NCBI GenBank assembly: GCA_947561715.1
Contig: OX387198.1
Span: forward strand, 6,820,001 to 6,884,000
Source: Ascidia mentula
Taxonomy: Eukaryota; Chordata; Ascidiacea; Phlebobranchia; Ascidiidae
Length of the DNA: 64,000 bases
Reading direction: 5' to 3'
In this document: positions 1 to 10,965 of the stretch, piece by piece
Position numbering within the stretch: the stretch's first letter is position 1
How the letters are laid out: each line of letters starts with the position of its first letter
The notes under the pieces: generated by a model
The model's database searches: none
Seen by the model: only the letters and a program-made list of their open reading frames with translations
Told to the model about the DNA's origin: nothing
Translations under genes and position numbers: made by a program

Positions 1-2437
1 TCTTTGCGCGATGAATGCGACGTTGTACATATAATAGCGCGGGACCGGTAAACACGTGTCAAGGAAGGCGCAAGATTGACGATTTTACCGAGCCAATGTA
101 AATCAGCAGTAAGAATCATAAAGAACGGTTAGTATAAAAATCACTCTTCGCAAAAAAGGTATTTTACCGATGAACAGAAAACAGAAAGTAATTGTTTGTA
201 AAAAGTGATTACGTAAACATGTTTACATCAAAGTGGGACATTCCATGGGGATCGCGGTGCCTACATTCCCCCCAACCTCCGTTTCATCTGATGTCATCGA
301 AATCACGTGGTCATATGGACAGCGACATTCAGTGGCCATGGCAGCTATTTCTGTCGACGAGAGCAGGCGATCGTAAAGAACGAAGTTGTCAATTGCACCG
401 CTGTGACATCGTAAAATATGTAAACAGAATTATAGTTTTTCTTTGTGAACAAAGTAACGTATCTATCTAAACCATCTTACAATGGATATCCGCCACCTAC
501 AACTAAATCGCCACCACCCTCCATCGCTGGTCCTGATGACGTATGTCTGCCAAGCTCCACTCCGTCGACAGAGACGCCGATCATGGTCGAATCAAACCAA
601 CCACACACGTGATGCTACAAAGTACGATGGAATTCAATAAAGATACGCATGAAGCAAATATTGTCATTTTGACAAGTAGCTGAAACATTAAATTTGCTGT
701 TTGTAAAGTTCTACCAATGATTCCACTTACCGCTTCACCTGTTCGCCAATCAAAAGGAAACTGTTTCGTTCGTCTCCCAACGTCATATTTTAGTGCTGTT
801 GGGTTGGTGAAACTATAAGAAAGGTGAAAGAAATTGTACCTGCTTTGAACATAGTAGTAAAAAAAAAGCCTTGCGCTTGTCTGGTTTTGGATGGTTAACC
901 ATGCACACATGGTGGCAGCACTGAGCGAGTGAAAGGTTTTGGTGTACGAGACCCAAGACCAACTATCGATGAAATCAAAGTGGGATCGTGGACAGGCTGT
1001 GAAAAAAATAATTAAGTTTATCAACACGTGCTTCTAGGTTACTCTTTGTTACTGCCGTTGATGTAATCAGTGATAATTTGACCGTTCCGTAGGTTTCGAT
1101 TTCCCGGGTTGAGTTATTAATATTTATGTAGTGTCACATTATATGGAAAGCTGACTAACTTACATGAAAAAGTGAAGGAGGAATTGGACTGCCCACTTGA
1201 AACACTCGTCACGCCATATTTGGTAGATCCATTATAGTATAATTGTCCAGGAGCAACAATGAACTTGACCAAACCTCCGTTTACTTTTCACAAAATGAAA
1301 TACGTTATGCAGGGAAACTATGCAAAAGAGTTTACGTTTTTTACCTGTTAGCGTTCCGGCGTGTATGGCAGCGCTGCACACCGATGACTTGATGCTGTAG
1401 ATTCCAGTTCCAAAAACAGGTTCCTTTCCGCATCCAGATGGACAAAAGACTTGTGTTATGTCTGTGGCCGTATCACCATTCACTGAACACGACACTAGAA
1501 CAGTCATATTCCAACTTTGTAATGTTATAGAATAACACAGAAAAAATTCGTCTGCATATTTTGTAATCGCTTTAATGCTGTTAAATCTGCAAAGTCATTT
1601 AATAAAAACAGCAAGTTTTTAAGTATTTCATTGTTCCGAATAGAAAACAAAACTTTTTTTGTAGTTCTTCCTGACCTTAGTTTAGATAAGCTTTAGATGC
1701 CCAAAATATTTCTTATTTCTTGTCGCCATGCACTTACTTTGAAATGAGTATGAGTTCCCTGCTTTCCTGCATGAGTTGCTGGTGACGCCATTTCTACTTC
1801 CGCCTATGTATCGATTTTCTGGATTTCCTTCAATCCTATAAACCGTCACAGGTCCACCGCCATCTTTACAATGTACGTGAAAACAACTCAGATGTATTCA
1901 CCTCGGCACACTATCATTATACAGCATTAATTTGTATTGCAATACCGTCGATCCATTGATCTTGCATGGCAGCCAAGCAAATGGGTCCATTCGAATACAC
2001 CCCGTTGCCACACAATGTTGATTTCTGCCTCCAACAGTTCGCAGGACAAAGCAGAGTAGTTATAGAATTATTCAAGTCCGAAAACTTCGTGTTACAATCT
2101 GCATAAAACAATTATCGACAAATAACGTTTAGTCCAAAATTTAGATGGTTTGTTATTGATTGTCAAGCCAATACATTCCGTGTGTAATTTTAATTATTTT
2201 CAAGTCAAGTATTCGGTTGCTAGAAATAATATGTTGGTAACGTTATTTAACACAAATATATAGAAGCAAGTTATTTATGGATTTCTTACCTTTCCATTCG
2301 TTGCCATTGACAATCGAGACAACAATCAGGAACCACCAGAAATTCATTTTTTCACTTATATCAAAGTTTGCGTGTTGAAAACTATGCTATAAGCTACATG
2401 TATTAAGTCAATATTGTGAAACTAACAGAAGTTTCAA
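1..2437. repeat. Tandem duplication unit, copy A (partner 4604-7021)
   Basis: The whole stretch, introns and 3' flank included, is nearly identical to 4604-7021 in the same orientation. Similarity begins at or before base 1, so the left edge lies outside the window, and stops near 2437. Identity in introns as high as in exons indicates a recent duplication or gene conversion. Confidence 0.9.
223..2347 (-). CDS. Secreted 2xLCCL + pentraxin-like protein, copy A
   Basis: Eight exons (minus strand, 5' to 3'): 2347-2290, 2098-1946, 1863-1738, 1494-1345, 1283-1164, 996-731, 614-481, 400-223; all joins are GT-AG and in frame, giving 394 residues. Residues 1-19 form a hydrophobic signal peptide (starts MNFWWFLIVV). 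Residues about 30-112 and 118-202 are two LCCL domains; the second has the family signature GTGIYS...CSAAIHAG and ends in an NGG-V-APGQ-Y-GS pattern. Residues about 204-380 resemble a pentraxin/LamG jelly-roll, with the paired cysteines in TMCAW and HHVCGW, SVDG, and the end motif NFVLYDRLLSS. LCCL domains occur in cochlin and factor C and are linked to binding of microbial products; pentraxin folds bind ligands through calcium. An extracellular recognition protein is therefore inferred; the ligand is unknown. The start was chosen because the signal peptide recurs in every copy. Confidence 0.88.
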
Positions 2438-2967
2438 ATTGAAGTCAGCTGATTTATTAACAACATTGAAAAATTGATTTCGCCTGGACGGGCATCCTCA
2501 GTTTCTGCAAATTCGAATTTGCAAGTAAACACAGAAAGCTATACGGTAAATAAATCAAAGAATAAAATAAAATAAATAAAATGAATTAAAATAAAATAAA
2601 ATAAAACTACTAAAGTAAAATATCAAGAAGTCATGTGCTCCTGCCTTCCCTATGCACTACACTGCAAAGCAAGGCGAGACTTCAGTGGCGCAAAGATAAG
2701 ATTAGCCGAATGACGCGCTAAGCTACATGTGTTTAAATCTATTTTACATCGTCCCACCACAGTTACACAATTTACTTCTTTATAAGGAACTTAAATGCGG
2801 TCGTTATAGCGTGGAACAAACTGATTTTTCGGCAGAGTCTTAAAAGCTTTTTCTTATTTTGTAATGCAAATAACCTCGTGGCAAACGCAGTTTATTACAA
2901 AGAAAACAACATTTTTCGCTAAAAGCATCATCAGTTCTAAAGCAAAACGAAAGTAAAATGTTAAAAC

Positions 2968-4104
2968 TGGCCGAACATATAGGCTGCTGGTGGTAACTAC
3001 CTTCAAGTCATTCTGAATAGCAATGTCAGGTGACCTACTTGCATGGTGTAGCACCGCGATGATAGAGTTACATATCCGGGAATGTAGCCCAGTTTACCGG
3101 TTGATTGGCATATTTGGTTTTTTCTTGTTGATTCTTTGGCCAAAACCTTTTCTCCCAATCCCGCGCAATGTCAACCTGTCGTTTGGTGCTTTTTGGTGGG
3201 AATTTAGGCATAGCACACTTCCTCTGTACTCGTTCGAGACCGACCTGGTAGTCTTCTGGTTCTTCATTGAGGCGGCGCTACCTAACAGCCTCCTCATACA
3301 CAATGGCTTTGAATATATGTTTGGGATGGTGTGATCTTTCACTGATGAATAATCTTCCTTCGCTTGTCGGCTTCACGGAATCCTTGGTTTTAAAACCCGA
3401 CAAGGAATCACTTATAATCACGAAAGTGACGTTTAAAAAGTCCCGAACAGCACAGCGCTTGCTTATTGCTTTCAGGTCTATTGCAACCCGTACCCACACA
3501 GGGCCAGGGTATTTAAAACCATGCCGGAAATGTGGCCTATGTGGTCATTTAAAGGCTTTAACAGCATGGTGGACGAAGTTCACCACGTTGATACACTATC
3601 TGGTGCAACCAAGCTGCATGACCAATCGGATTGTACAAGCGATGGAATATATATGGTGATTTGTATAGGGTATATGTCATTAAAAATACGTAGGACAAAC
3701 AATGAATAAGTTCACCACCAGGTGGAGCAAGCCCAGACAGTTGTGGAGAACATTCAACATCGATAATGCGGGAGACAAAAGTGCACTTTTCCGCTATTTT
3801 TAGGCACATCACCGAGCAAAGTTCTACAAAAGATCTGGTTTAGCTAAATGCTACTCTGTGGTGTTTCTATAATGGAGCATTTGAACATCTGTGAAAACAA
3901 ATGGCAAAAACTTTTAAAACGCACGAATTAACAAAAATAAAATGATACTACTTGCGATCACGTGATACGCTCAACGTTTATATCTACACACGCAACGCAT
4001 GCTTGTGGTCGCGGTGCTGCACCACGCAATTAGGTCACCTGACATTGCTATTCAGAATGACTTGGAGGTAATTGCTACCAGCAGCCTATCTGTTCAGCCA
4101 GTTT
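2968..4104 (-). mobile_element. Degenerate retroelement remnant, possibly Penelope-like
   Basis: The ends, about 2968-3064 and 4004-4104, are inverted copies of each other at roughly 85 to 90 percent identity by eye. Inside, the minus strand around 3270-3350 reads SERSHHPKHIFKAIVYEEA and continues past a stop into RLNEEPEDYQ, which resembles the region just after the reverse-transcriptase palm in Penelope-like elements (ascidian and other metazoan forms have HP.H.FK...). Stops and frame changes are frequent. The family call rests on a short motif and is uncertain. Confidence 0.35.
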
Positions 4105-4220
4105 TTTCTATTTGGCAGATGCGAGGACTGGTATCTTACCTTGATGAGACAAAATCCGTTGAAATTTTAACGAATTTACAGACTGTTGTGCGAGCTTCCA
4201 GCATATGCATGAGAATGTTG

Positions 4221-4345
4221 TAGTGATCTTAAAATGTTTATTACTTCATCCCCTAGGTTACTTTGTAACACTCAACCAGGTGGTACGCGTCAAAAATTTT
4301 ATATCTCCAAGTGGTACGCAACCACGAAAAGGTTGGGAATTACTG
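4221..4345 (-). mobile_element. Truncated hAT-type non-autonomous element
   Basis: The reverse complement matches bases about 57396-57500 of the hAT-type element in the SERCA intron, including the GGTTGCGTACCA and CCTAGGGGAT segments, and ends in the same terminal motif (CAGTAATTCCCAA). The other end is missing, so this is a fragment. Confidence 0.55.
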
Positions 4346-4603
4346 TGTCACAATAATGGGGGCATAGCCGGGATAACAACATATACGTTTACCCAGCGTC
4401 TAAATTTCAAAAGTTAAAAAAAACTTGGTCAATGTACACAACAATTTACATCAATGCGAATTATTTCCAAAAGGGCGAAGATTCTACGAAAAACACAATG
4501 TATAGATATTTACATTCAAATCAAGAACATTTATGCCTAAAATTACAAAACGATTTCTTCGAGTAGAAGTGAAGTCAATTTGCCTTCTTACAACAAATTA
4601 ATA

Positions 4604-7021
4604 TGTCTTTGCGCGATGAATTCGACGTTGTACATATAATGGCGCGGGAACGATAAGCACGTATCAAGGAAGGCGCAAGATTGACGATTTTACCGAGCCA
4701 ACGTAAATCAACAGTAAGAATCATAAAGAACGGTTAGTATAAAAATCACTCTTCGCAAAAAAGGTATTTTACCGATGAACAGAAAAGTGGGAATCGAACT
4801 TACAGAAAGTAATTGTTGGTAAAAAGTGATTACGTAAACATGTTTACATCAAAGTGGGACATTCCATGGGGATCGCGGTTCCTACATTCCCCTCAACCTC
4901 CGTTTCATCTGACGTCATCGAAATCACGTGGTCATATGGACAGCGACATTCAGTGGCCATGGCAGCTATTTCTGTCGACGAGAGCAGGCGATCGTAAAGA
5001 ACGAAGTTGTCAATTGCAACGCTGTGACATCGTAAAATATGTAAAGAGAATTTTAGTTTTTTTTCTGAAAAATGCAACGTATCTGAACCATCTTACAATC
5101 GAGTCAGGAAACCTAGATAAAAATGGCCACCACCCTCCATCGCTGGTCCTGATGACGTAAGTCTGCCAAGCTCCACTCCGTCGACAGAGACCCCGATCAT
5201 GGTCGAATCAAACCAACCACACACGTGATGCTACAAAGTACAATGGAATTCAATAAAGATACGCATGAAGCAAATATTGTTATTTTGACACGTAGCTAAA
5301 AAATTAAATTTGCTGTTTGTAAAGTACTACCAATAATTCCACTTACCGCTTCACCTGTTCGCCAATCAAAAGGAAACTCTTTCGTTCGTCTCCCAACTTC
5401 ATATATGAGTGCTTTTGGGTTGGTGAAACGATAAGAAAGGTGAAAGAAATTGTACCTTCTTTGATAATAGTGAAAATAAATCACTCTGTTCGTCTGGTTT
5501 TGGAAGGTTAACCATGCACACATGGTGGCAGCACTGAGCGAGTAAAAGGTTTTGGTGTATGAGACCCAAGACCACCTATCGATGAATTCAAAGTGGGATC
5601 GAGGACAGGCTGTGAAAAAAACTTGAATTTATCAACATGTGCTTCTGTATTGCTTTCTGTTACTACAGTTGATGTAATCAGTTATAATTGGACATTGATT
5701 GCCCGGGTTGAGTTATTAATATTCATGTAGCGTCACATTATATAGAAACCTGACTAACTTACATGAAAAAGTGAAGGAGGAATTGGACTGCCCACTTGAA
5801 ACACTCGTCACGCCATATTTGGTAGATCCATTATAGTATAATTGTCCAGGAGCAACAATGAACTTCACCAAACCTCCGTTTTCTTTTCACAAAATGAAAT
5901 ACGTTTTCGAGGGAAATTATGCAAAAGAGTTTACGTTTTTTACCAGTCAGCTTTCCGGCGTGTATGGCAGCGCTGCACACCGATGACTTGATGCTGTAGA
6001 TTCCAGTTCCGTAAACAGGTTCCTTTCCGCATCCAGATGGACAAAAGACTTGTGTTATGTCTGTGGCCGAATCACCGTTCACTGAACACGACACTGGAAC
6101 AGTCATATTCCAACTTTGTAATGGTGTAGAATAACACAGAAAAAATTCGTCTTCATATTTTGTAATCGCTTTAATGCAGTTAAAGGTTTCAAGTATTTCA
6201 TTGTTTGTCTTCGTCCCGAATAGAAAACAAAACATTTTTTGGAGTTCTTCCTGACCTTAGTTTAGATAAGCCTTACATGCCCAAAATATTTCTTATTTCT
6301 TGTCGCCATGCACTTACTTTGAAATGAGTATGAGTTCCCTGCTTTCCTGCATGAGTTGCTGGTGACGCCATTTCTACTTCCGCCAATGTATCGATTTTCT
6401 GGATTTCCTTCAATTCTATAAACCGTCACAGGTCCACCGCCATCTTTACAATGTACGTGAAAACAACTCAGATGCATTCATCTCAAGCACATTATCATTA
6501 TTCAGCATTAATTTGTGTTGCAATACCGTCGATCCATTGATCTTGCATGGCAGCCAAGCAAATGGGCCCATTGGAATACACCCCGTTGCCACACAATGTT
6601 GATTTCTGCCTCCAACAGTTCGCAGGACAAAGCAGAGTAGTTATAGAATGATTCAAGTCCGAAAACTTCGTGTCACAATCTACATAAAACAATTATCGAC
6701 AAACAACGTTTAGTCCAAAATTTAGATGGTTTGTTATTGATTGTCAAGCCAATACATTCCGTGTGTAATTTTAAATATTTTCAAGTGAAATATTCGGTTG
6801 CTAGAAATAATATGTTGGTAACGTTATTCAACACAAATATATATAGAAGCCAAGTTATTTATGGATTTCTTGCCTTTCCATTCGTTGCCATTGACAATCG
6901 GGACAACAATCAGGAACCACCAGAAATTCATTTTTTCACTTACATCAAAGTTTGCGTGTTGAAAACTATGCTATAAGCTACATGTACTAAGTCAATATTG
7001 TGAAACTAACAGAAGTTTCAA
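4604..7021. repeat. Tandem duplication unit, copy B (partner 1-2437)
   Basis: Near-identical to 1-2437, with small differences: about 30 extra bases near 4787-4816, a codon deletion in exon 6, and a replaced 30-odd base block at the end of exon 7. Similarity ends at 7021, exactly where a copy of the CAP gene 5' region begins. Confidence 0.9.
4844..6931 (-). CDS. Secreted 2xLCCL + pentraxin-like protein, copy B
   Basis: Eight exons: 6931-6874, 6679-6527, 6443-6318, 6093-5944, 5882-5763, 5609-5347, 5230-5097, 5021-4844; 393 residues, same architecture as copy A. The first intron begins with GC instead of GT (AAAG|GCAAGAAA); GC-AG introns are tolerated when the rest of the donor fits, as here, so the gene can still be functional. 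Exon 6 is three bases shorter than in copy A. The last part of exon 7 encodes HFYLGFLTRF where copy A encodes DLVVGGGYPF, although flanking sequence is almost unchanged. The region upstream of about 7021 is not the one seen upstream of copy A but a copy of the 5' region of the CAP gene at 50 kb. Confidence 0.87.
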
Positions 7022-7464
7022 ATCTGTATCATCGCAAAAGTCAGTAGCCACACAGGATCCAAGCAAAATAACTGCAATAACATTGCGTCTAGAAACCACG
7101 GTTTCACCAGTAATCTATAGGCCTTTTTAGTATAGTCTATATACTCCAGCTAGCAATAGTAAAACAAGTCAAATAGAGGTTAATTATCGTTGATTGATCT
7201 ACGCAGATATAGGTAATGAACGTTTAAGTATAAATTATAGGCTCTTCCCCAAACGTCACAAAATCTTTGATGCCTCGGCCAGGTTTTTTGTGCCCAACAG
7301 GTTATTTCCTTTCGCAAGCTGCATTTAAACTTTATCTAAGCCTTACTTTTGCAGACCGTTTGTGAATGATTTCTCATATTTTTCAAAGTTTTATATGGTG
7401 GTGCGAAATCGTGGGGAAAAAGGTTCCTAAACAAGCAAACGAGATTTCAATACCCCAAATTGTG
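7022..7464 (-). repeat. Duplicated CAP-gene 5' exon and promoter
   Basis: Matches 49957-50354 (start of exon 1 plus about 320 bases upstream of the second CAP gene) in the same orientation. The start codon equivalent reads GTG instead of ATG, so the CAP signal peptide could not be initiated there. About 45 extra bases lie near 7110-7155 relative to the 50 kb copy. It sits about 90 bases upstream of LCCL copy B, which is read in the same direction. Confidence 0.85.
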
Positions 7465-7682
7465 TAGTGTTATTGATTGTCAAGCCAATACATTCCGTGT
7501 GTAATTTTAATTATTTTCAAGTGAAATACGGTTGCTAGAAATAATATGTTGGTAACGTTATTCAACACAAATATATACAAGCAAGTTATTTATGGATTTC
7601 TTACCTTTCCATTCGTTGCCATTGACAATCGAGACAACAAACAGGAACCACCATAAATTCATCTTTTCACTTACATCAAAAT
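7465..7682 (-). pseudogene. LCCL-protein 5' fragment (exon 1 only)
   Basis: A third copy of the LCCL gene 5' region. Bases 7662-7605 encode an intact signal peptide (starts MNLWWFLFVV) followed by a good GTAAG donor, but no LCCL exon follows before the CAP-derived segment at 7464. It could act as an alternative first exon for copy B, but more likely it is an orphan fragment. Confidence 0.7.
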
Positions 7683-9395
7683 TAAATAATCTATTTTATA
7701 GAAAGAAAATGACGCCATGATCTACATGTATTTAAATAATCTATTTTACACCGTCTCACCACACTTACACAAGTGACTTCTTCATAAGGAACTTACTGCG
7801 GACGTCATAGCGTGGAACAAAGCTATTTTTTTAGTCGCAAAAGCTTTTCCTTATCTTACTCATTTATTAGGTTGTGAAAACATTTCTGTTCACCGAGTAC
7901 CTTTTTTGTTTAAGTAAAGCAAAAATATCCCACAAATATCACAATACGCAGAGTCCAACTAACGATGTTGACAAACCAACTTAATATTTAAGTGCAGTTT
8001 TTCTTTTTTTCCATTTCTTCGCACCAGCAGTTATTTTTTTTTTTATTTCGTGATGGCAGCGATTTGCAATACAAGGTTTGTTTAAGTCTGACTTTTTTGC
8101 AGGAGCCAGTGACGCCGATTTGGTTACTACCTTTTTTTTAATTAACCTGATTACCAGAACTCATGCGAACCGCACACTGCTGCTTATTGTCACGGCAAAT
8201 TACCTTGCTTTAACCCATACAGTTTAGCTGTATTCGAAAGAAAACATCGAAAGCATTTCATAAGTGTTAAATGAAAAGCAATGGTGAGATGTTGAATCGC
8301 ATGTATTTAACAATTTAAATTTCAACGATTGGTGAGTTCCTCGCAAAGATAAAGACAAGTTACACACGCCCTCGACTGGCGGTCGACAACTATGACAGCA
8401 TTCCTTTAGTTCAATTCTTCTCTTCGTTTGGTCAAAAATATTTAAAAAACTTTGCTATAAACGATTTTATTTTGCTATCTCAATTTTCAAAACTGAAAAG
8501 ACCACAACGCAGAATATTTGATGCGATTAACTTGGTAACACTTCTGGGTATGGTTAGTATGCGCAAAGGTCTGTGAAATACGTCACTTATTTGATATGAT
8601 ACCAGGTGTGGGATTTAATTATTCTTCACCATGATTGCGGTTCTAAATAAACCAAATGACAATAAATCACCAGGTAGACTCATTGTGTAGCTCAGATGGC
8701 ATTTAGTCACTTATTCGTCATTTTCATATTAATGCAACCTTATATAGACGGTTTCCACCTTACACTCACCCGTTGCGGATTCCGGTATCCAGCAACCACA
8801 ATTCTATTTCGGAGCAAAATTGATGTTGCTTTTTTGAGAAGTGCCGCAAAAAGCATTGCTTCTAATGGGAAAGTTGGTTTGCCGAATTTCCCTAGTATTT
8901 CCAAGTATTCAAACTGGAAACTACAACATAATTACGTGTGAAGGGTAAATGTACCGTAACAAAAGTGTAATACGACGCTACAACCACGATTGCTTACATG
9001 TCCCACGTTCAAGTAACGTTCAAGTTCAGTTTGTCAGTTTCGGTCTTATACAAATGGAAGAGCACAATGTATTCAGATTAGTCAGATTTATGAACGAGTT
9101 AAACTTTGCCACAATTCATGATTTTGTTATCGGCATAATAAATCAACGTCTGGGCTATACGGCTCAACGCTAAAAGTATAGCTAATGGCTAATTAATTCA
9201 CAAAAGAAAGTAATTAATTTTAATTTTATGACGCACGTTAAGAGTATTAGCATCGGAAACTATTAAACTAACACGTCACTCTCACAAGTTTGGATGATGG
9301 ATGACTTCAAGTTGTCAGGCAGTAACTGGTCGTCGCACTCGCGCGGTGCCAAGTGATGATCCGTCAAGCTGTTACTTTGTCATCATATTATTAAA
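7683..9395. other. Intergenic, mosaic duplicated sequence
   Basis: Bases 7683-7860 resemble 2727-2860 (5' flank of copy A). Bases about 8868-9090 resemble 13716-13905. I see no convincing exon on either strand; short open frames here lack splice partners or family resemblance. Confidence 0.5.
8868..9090. repeat. Dispersed repeat, partner 13716-13905
   Basis: The two stretches align with small insertions, sharing for example TTGCCGAATTTCC and TACATGTCCCACGTTCAA. Each lies beyond the 5' end of an LCCL-family unit (the 9.4-9.8 kb fragment and copy C are on opposite sides), so it may belong to the duplicated unit's flank. Confidence 0.7.
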
Positions 9396-9835
9396 CGCCA
9401 CATAATGTTGATATCTGCCTCCAACAGTGCGCAGGACAAAGCAGAGTGATGATAGAATGATTCAAGTCCGAAAACTTCGTGTTGCATGTGTACGTATCTG
9501 CACTTACATACCGTGGTTTTGTTCAATCAAAATAACAATCACTACTAAATATAATGTACATGAAAATCAATTGATATTGGCACATGACATTCGTGAAGTC
9601 CTGACGTTTCATATATTAGTGACCCAAAATGTGAAACGCATTTAATTTTTGATTTATCCATTAAATGCGTAATCTGTGTCAATGTAATTTGCATTTTTAA
9701 ACGAAAATCTTTAATACGTTCTGAGATCTAAATATTTACCACTCATTGGATTGAAATAATGGATTTCCCACCTTTATATTTGTTGCCATGGACAACCGAG
9801 ACAGCAAGCAGAAACCACAGGATCGTGAACTTCAT
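9396..9835 (-). pseudogene. Truncated LCCL-protein copy (exon 1 and part of exon 2)
   Basis: Exon 1 at 9835-9772 encodes an intact signal peptide (starts MKFTILWFLL) with a GTGGG donor. Exon 2 starts after an AG at 9497 and runs through the LCCL motif LLCPAHCWRQ but breaks off near 9396 after CG. The remaining LCCL and pentraxin-like exons are absent. It resembles copy C more than A or B in exon 1. Confidence 0.75.
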
Positions 9836-10965
9836 ATTATTTTGTCTGCGACAAAAAACCCATGTGTTCGGAGCAACTATTGAATGGCGTCTACCTGTAA
9901 CTACTCATCACACTTGGGCATGGCGCAGTCGACTTTGTTGAGATTTCATCGCTAAACCGTAGTGCGCTGAGCAAATGTTTGCGCGTTTAGCCCGACATTT
10001 ATTTGGAAGATACGAGGACCTTGGTGTCCTGTGAAAAATCCTGTGAAATTTCAACGAATTTAAACACTGTTGTGCGAGCTTCCAGCATATGCATGCGGAT
10101 GTTGTTGTGGGTTCGTGTGAAAGCGCCAATGATGGGTGACACACAGTGACATGCCTATCAGTGAAGGTACGCCTACAAACCACGTGTTTGTAACCTTTTC
10201 CACTTCGGTATATCGGATTTCAATTGCGTCATCATGACACCTATTACAATGACAGTAATGGAGGCATAGCCGAAATAACATCATATACGTTTACCCAGCG
10301 TTTAAATTTCACCGAACGTTGAAACCCAAACCCAAGTACGAGGTCTGACATCTTACCTTGATTCAAAGGTAGTTAACGGAAATATAGCTCGCATAAGTAC
10401 TGCTCTGTGTCGTTTATGCATTTATTTACGACGCGAAACATTGCTTGCACACTTTTGATAAATAGCATTAATGTCGGAAGTATCCAAGCTCCACTATTGC
10501 GCCTGACACAGAGAATGTATTAACTCTACCTAATCGGTTCTGGCATCTACCACCAACACATAGAGGCATCCTATAGTTGATTTGAATATAAATATCACGA
10601 CAAATGATCGTTTGAGATTTATTGAAATGCTCGTGTTATCCATGACGTGTAATGTGTTGTCGGAAGCAACAAACTTCACATAGATTGCTCGTTCGATGCG
10701 TAAGTTTGCGGTGAACATAGATGACATAGTTGCTTTATTAGTTTACGTTTATTATCGTCATTGCCCGCACGATTTGATGCTTGGTTTCGTGGCGAAAGCC
10801 CTCCTAACAATTTTATACAAAAAAGTTAAAAAACGTGGTCAATGTTCACAACAGTTTACACCAATGCGACTTTTTTCCAAAAGTGAGAAGATTCTACGAC
10901 AAACACAATGTATAGATATTTACGATGAAAAGTAACAAACGAATTCATTCTTTATTTACAATTAA
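9836..10965. other. Intergenic, 3' flank of the LCCL unit
   Basis: Bases about 10040-10320 resemble 4160-4410, and 10822-10935 resemble 4414-4527, so this is the downstream flank of the repeated unit beside copy C. No gene recognised. Confidence 0.5.

Larger units (their letters stand above)
2348..4603. other. Intergenic, transposon-derived and duplicated sequence
   Basis: No intact gene is seen between LCCL copies A and B. The stretch holds the shared 5' flank of copy A (to about 2437), AT-rich simple sequence at 2560-2610, a degenerate retroelement with inverted ends (2968-4104), a hAT-type fragment (4221-4345), and sequence at 4160-4410 and 4414-4527 that recurs near 10.0-10.3 kb and 10822-10935. 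Confidence 0.6.

Noticed and set aside
192..470. Plus-strand open frame over the LCCL copy A last exons (also 4813-5160 in copy B)
   Set aside because: It is the antisense shadow of the minus-strand exons 7-8; its conservation is explained by the duplication.
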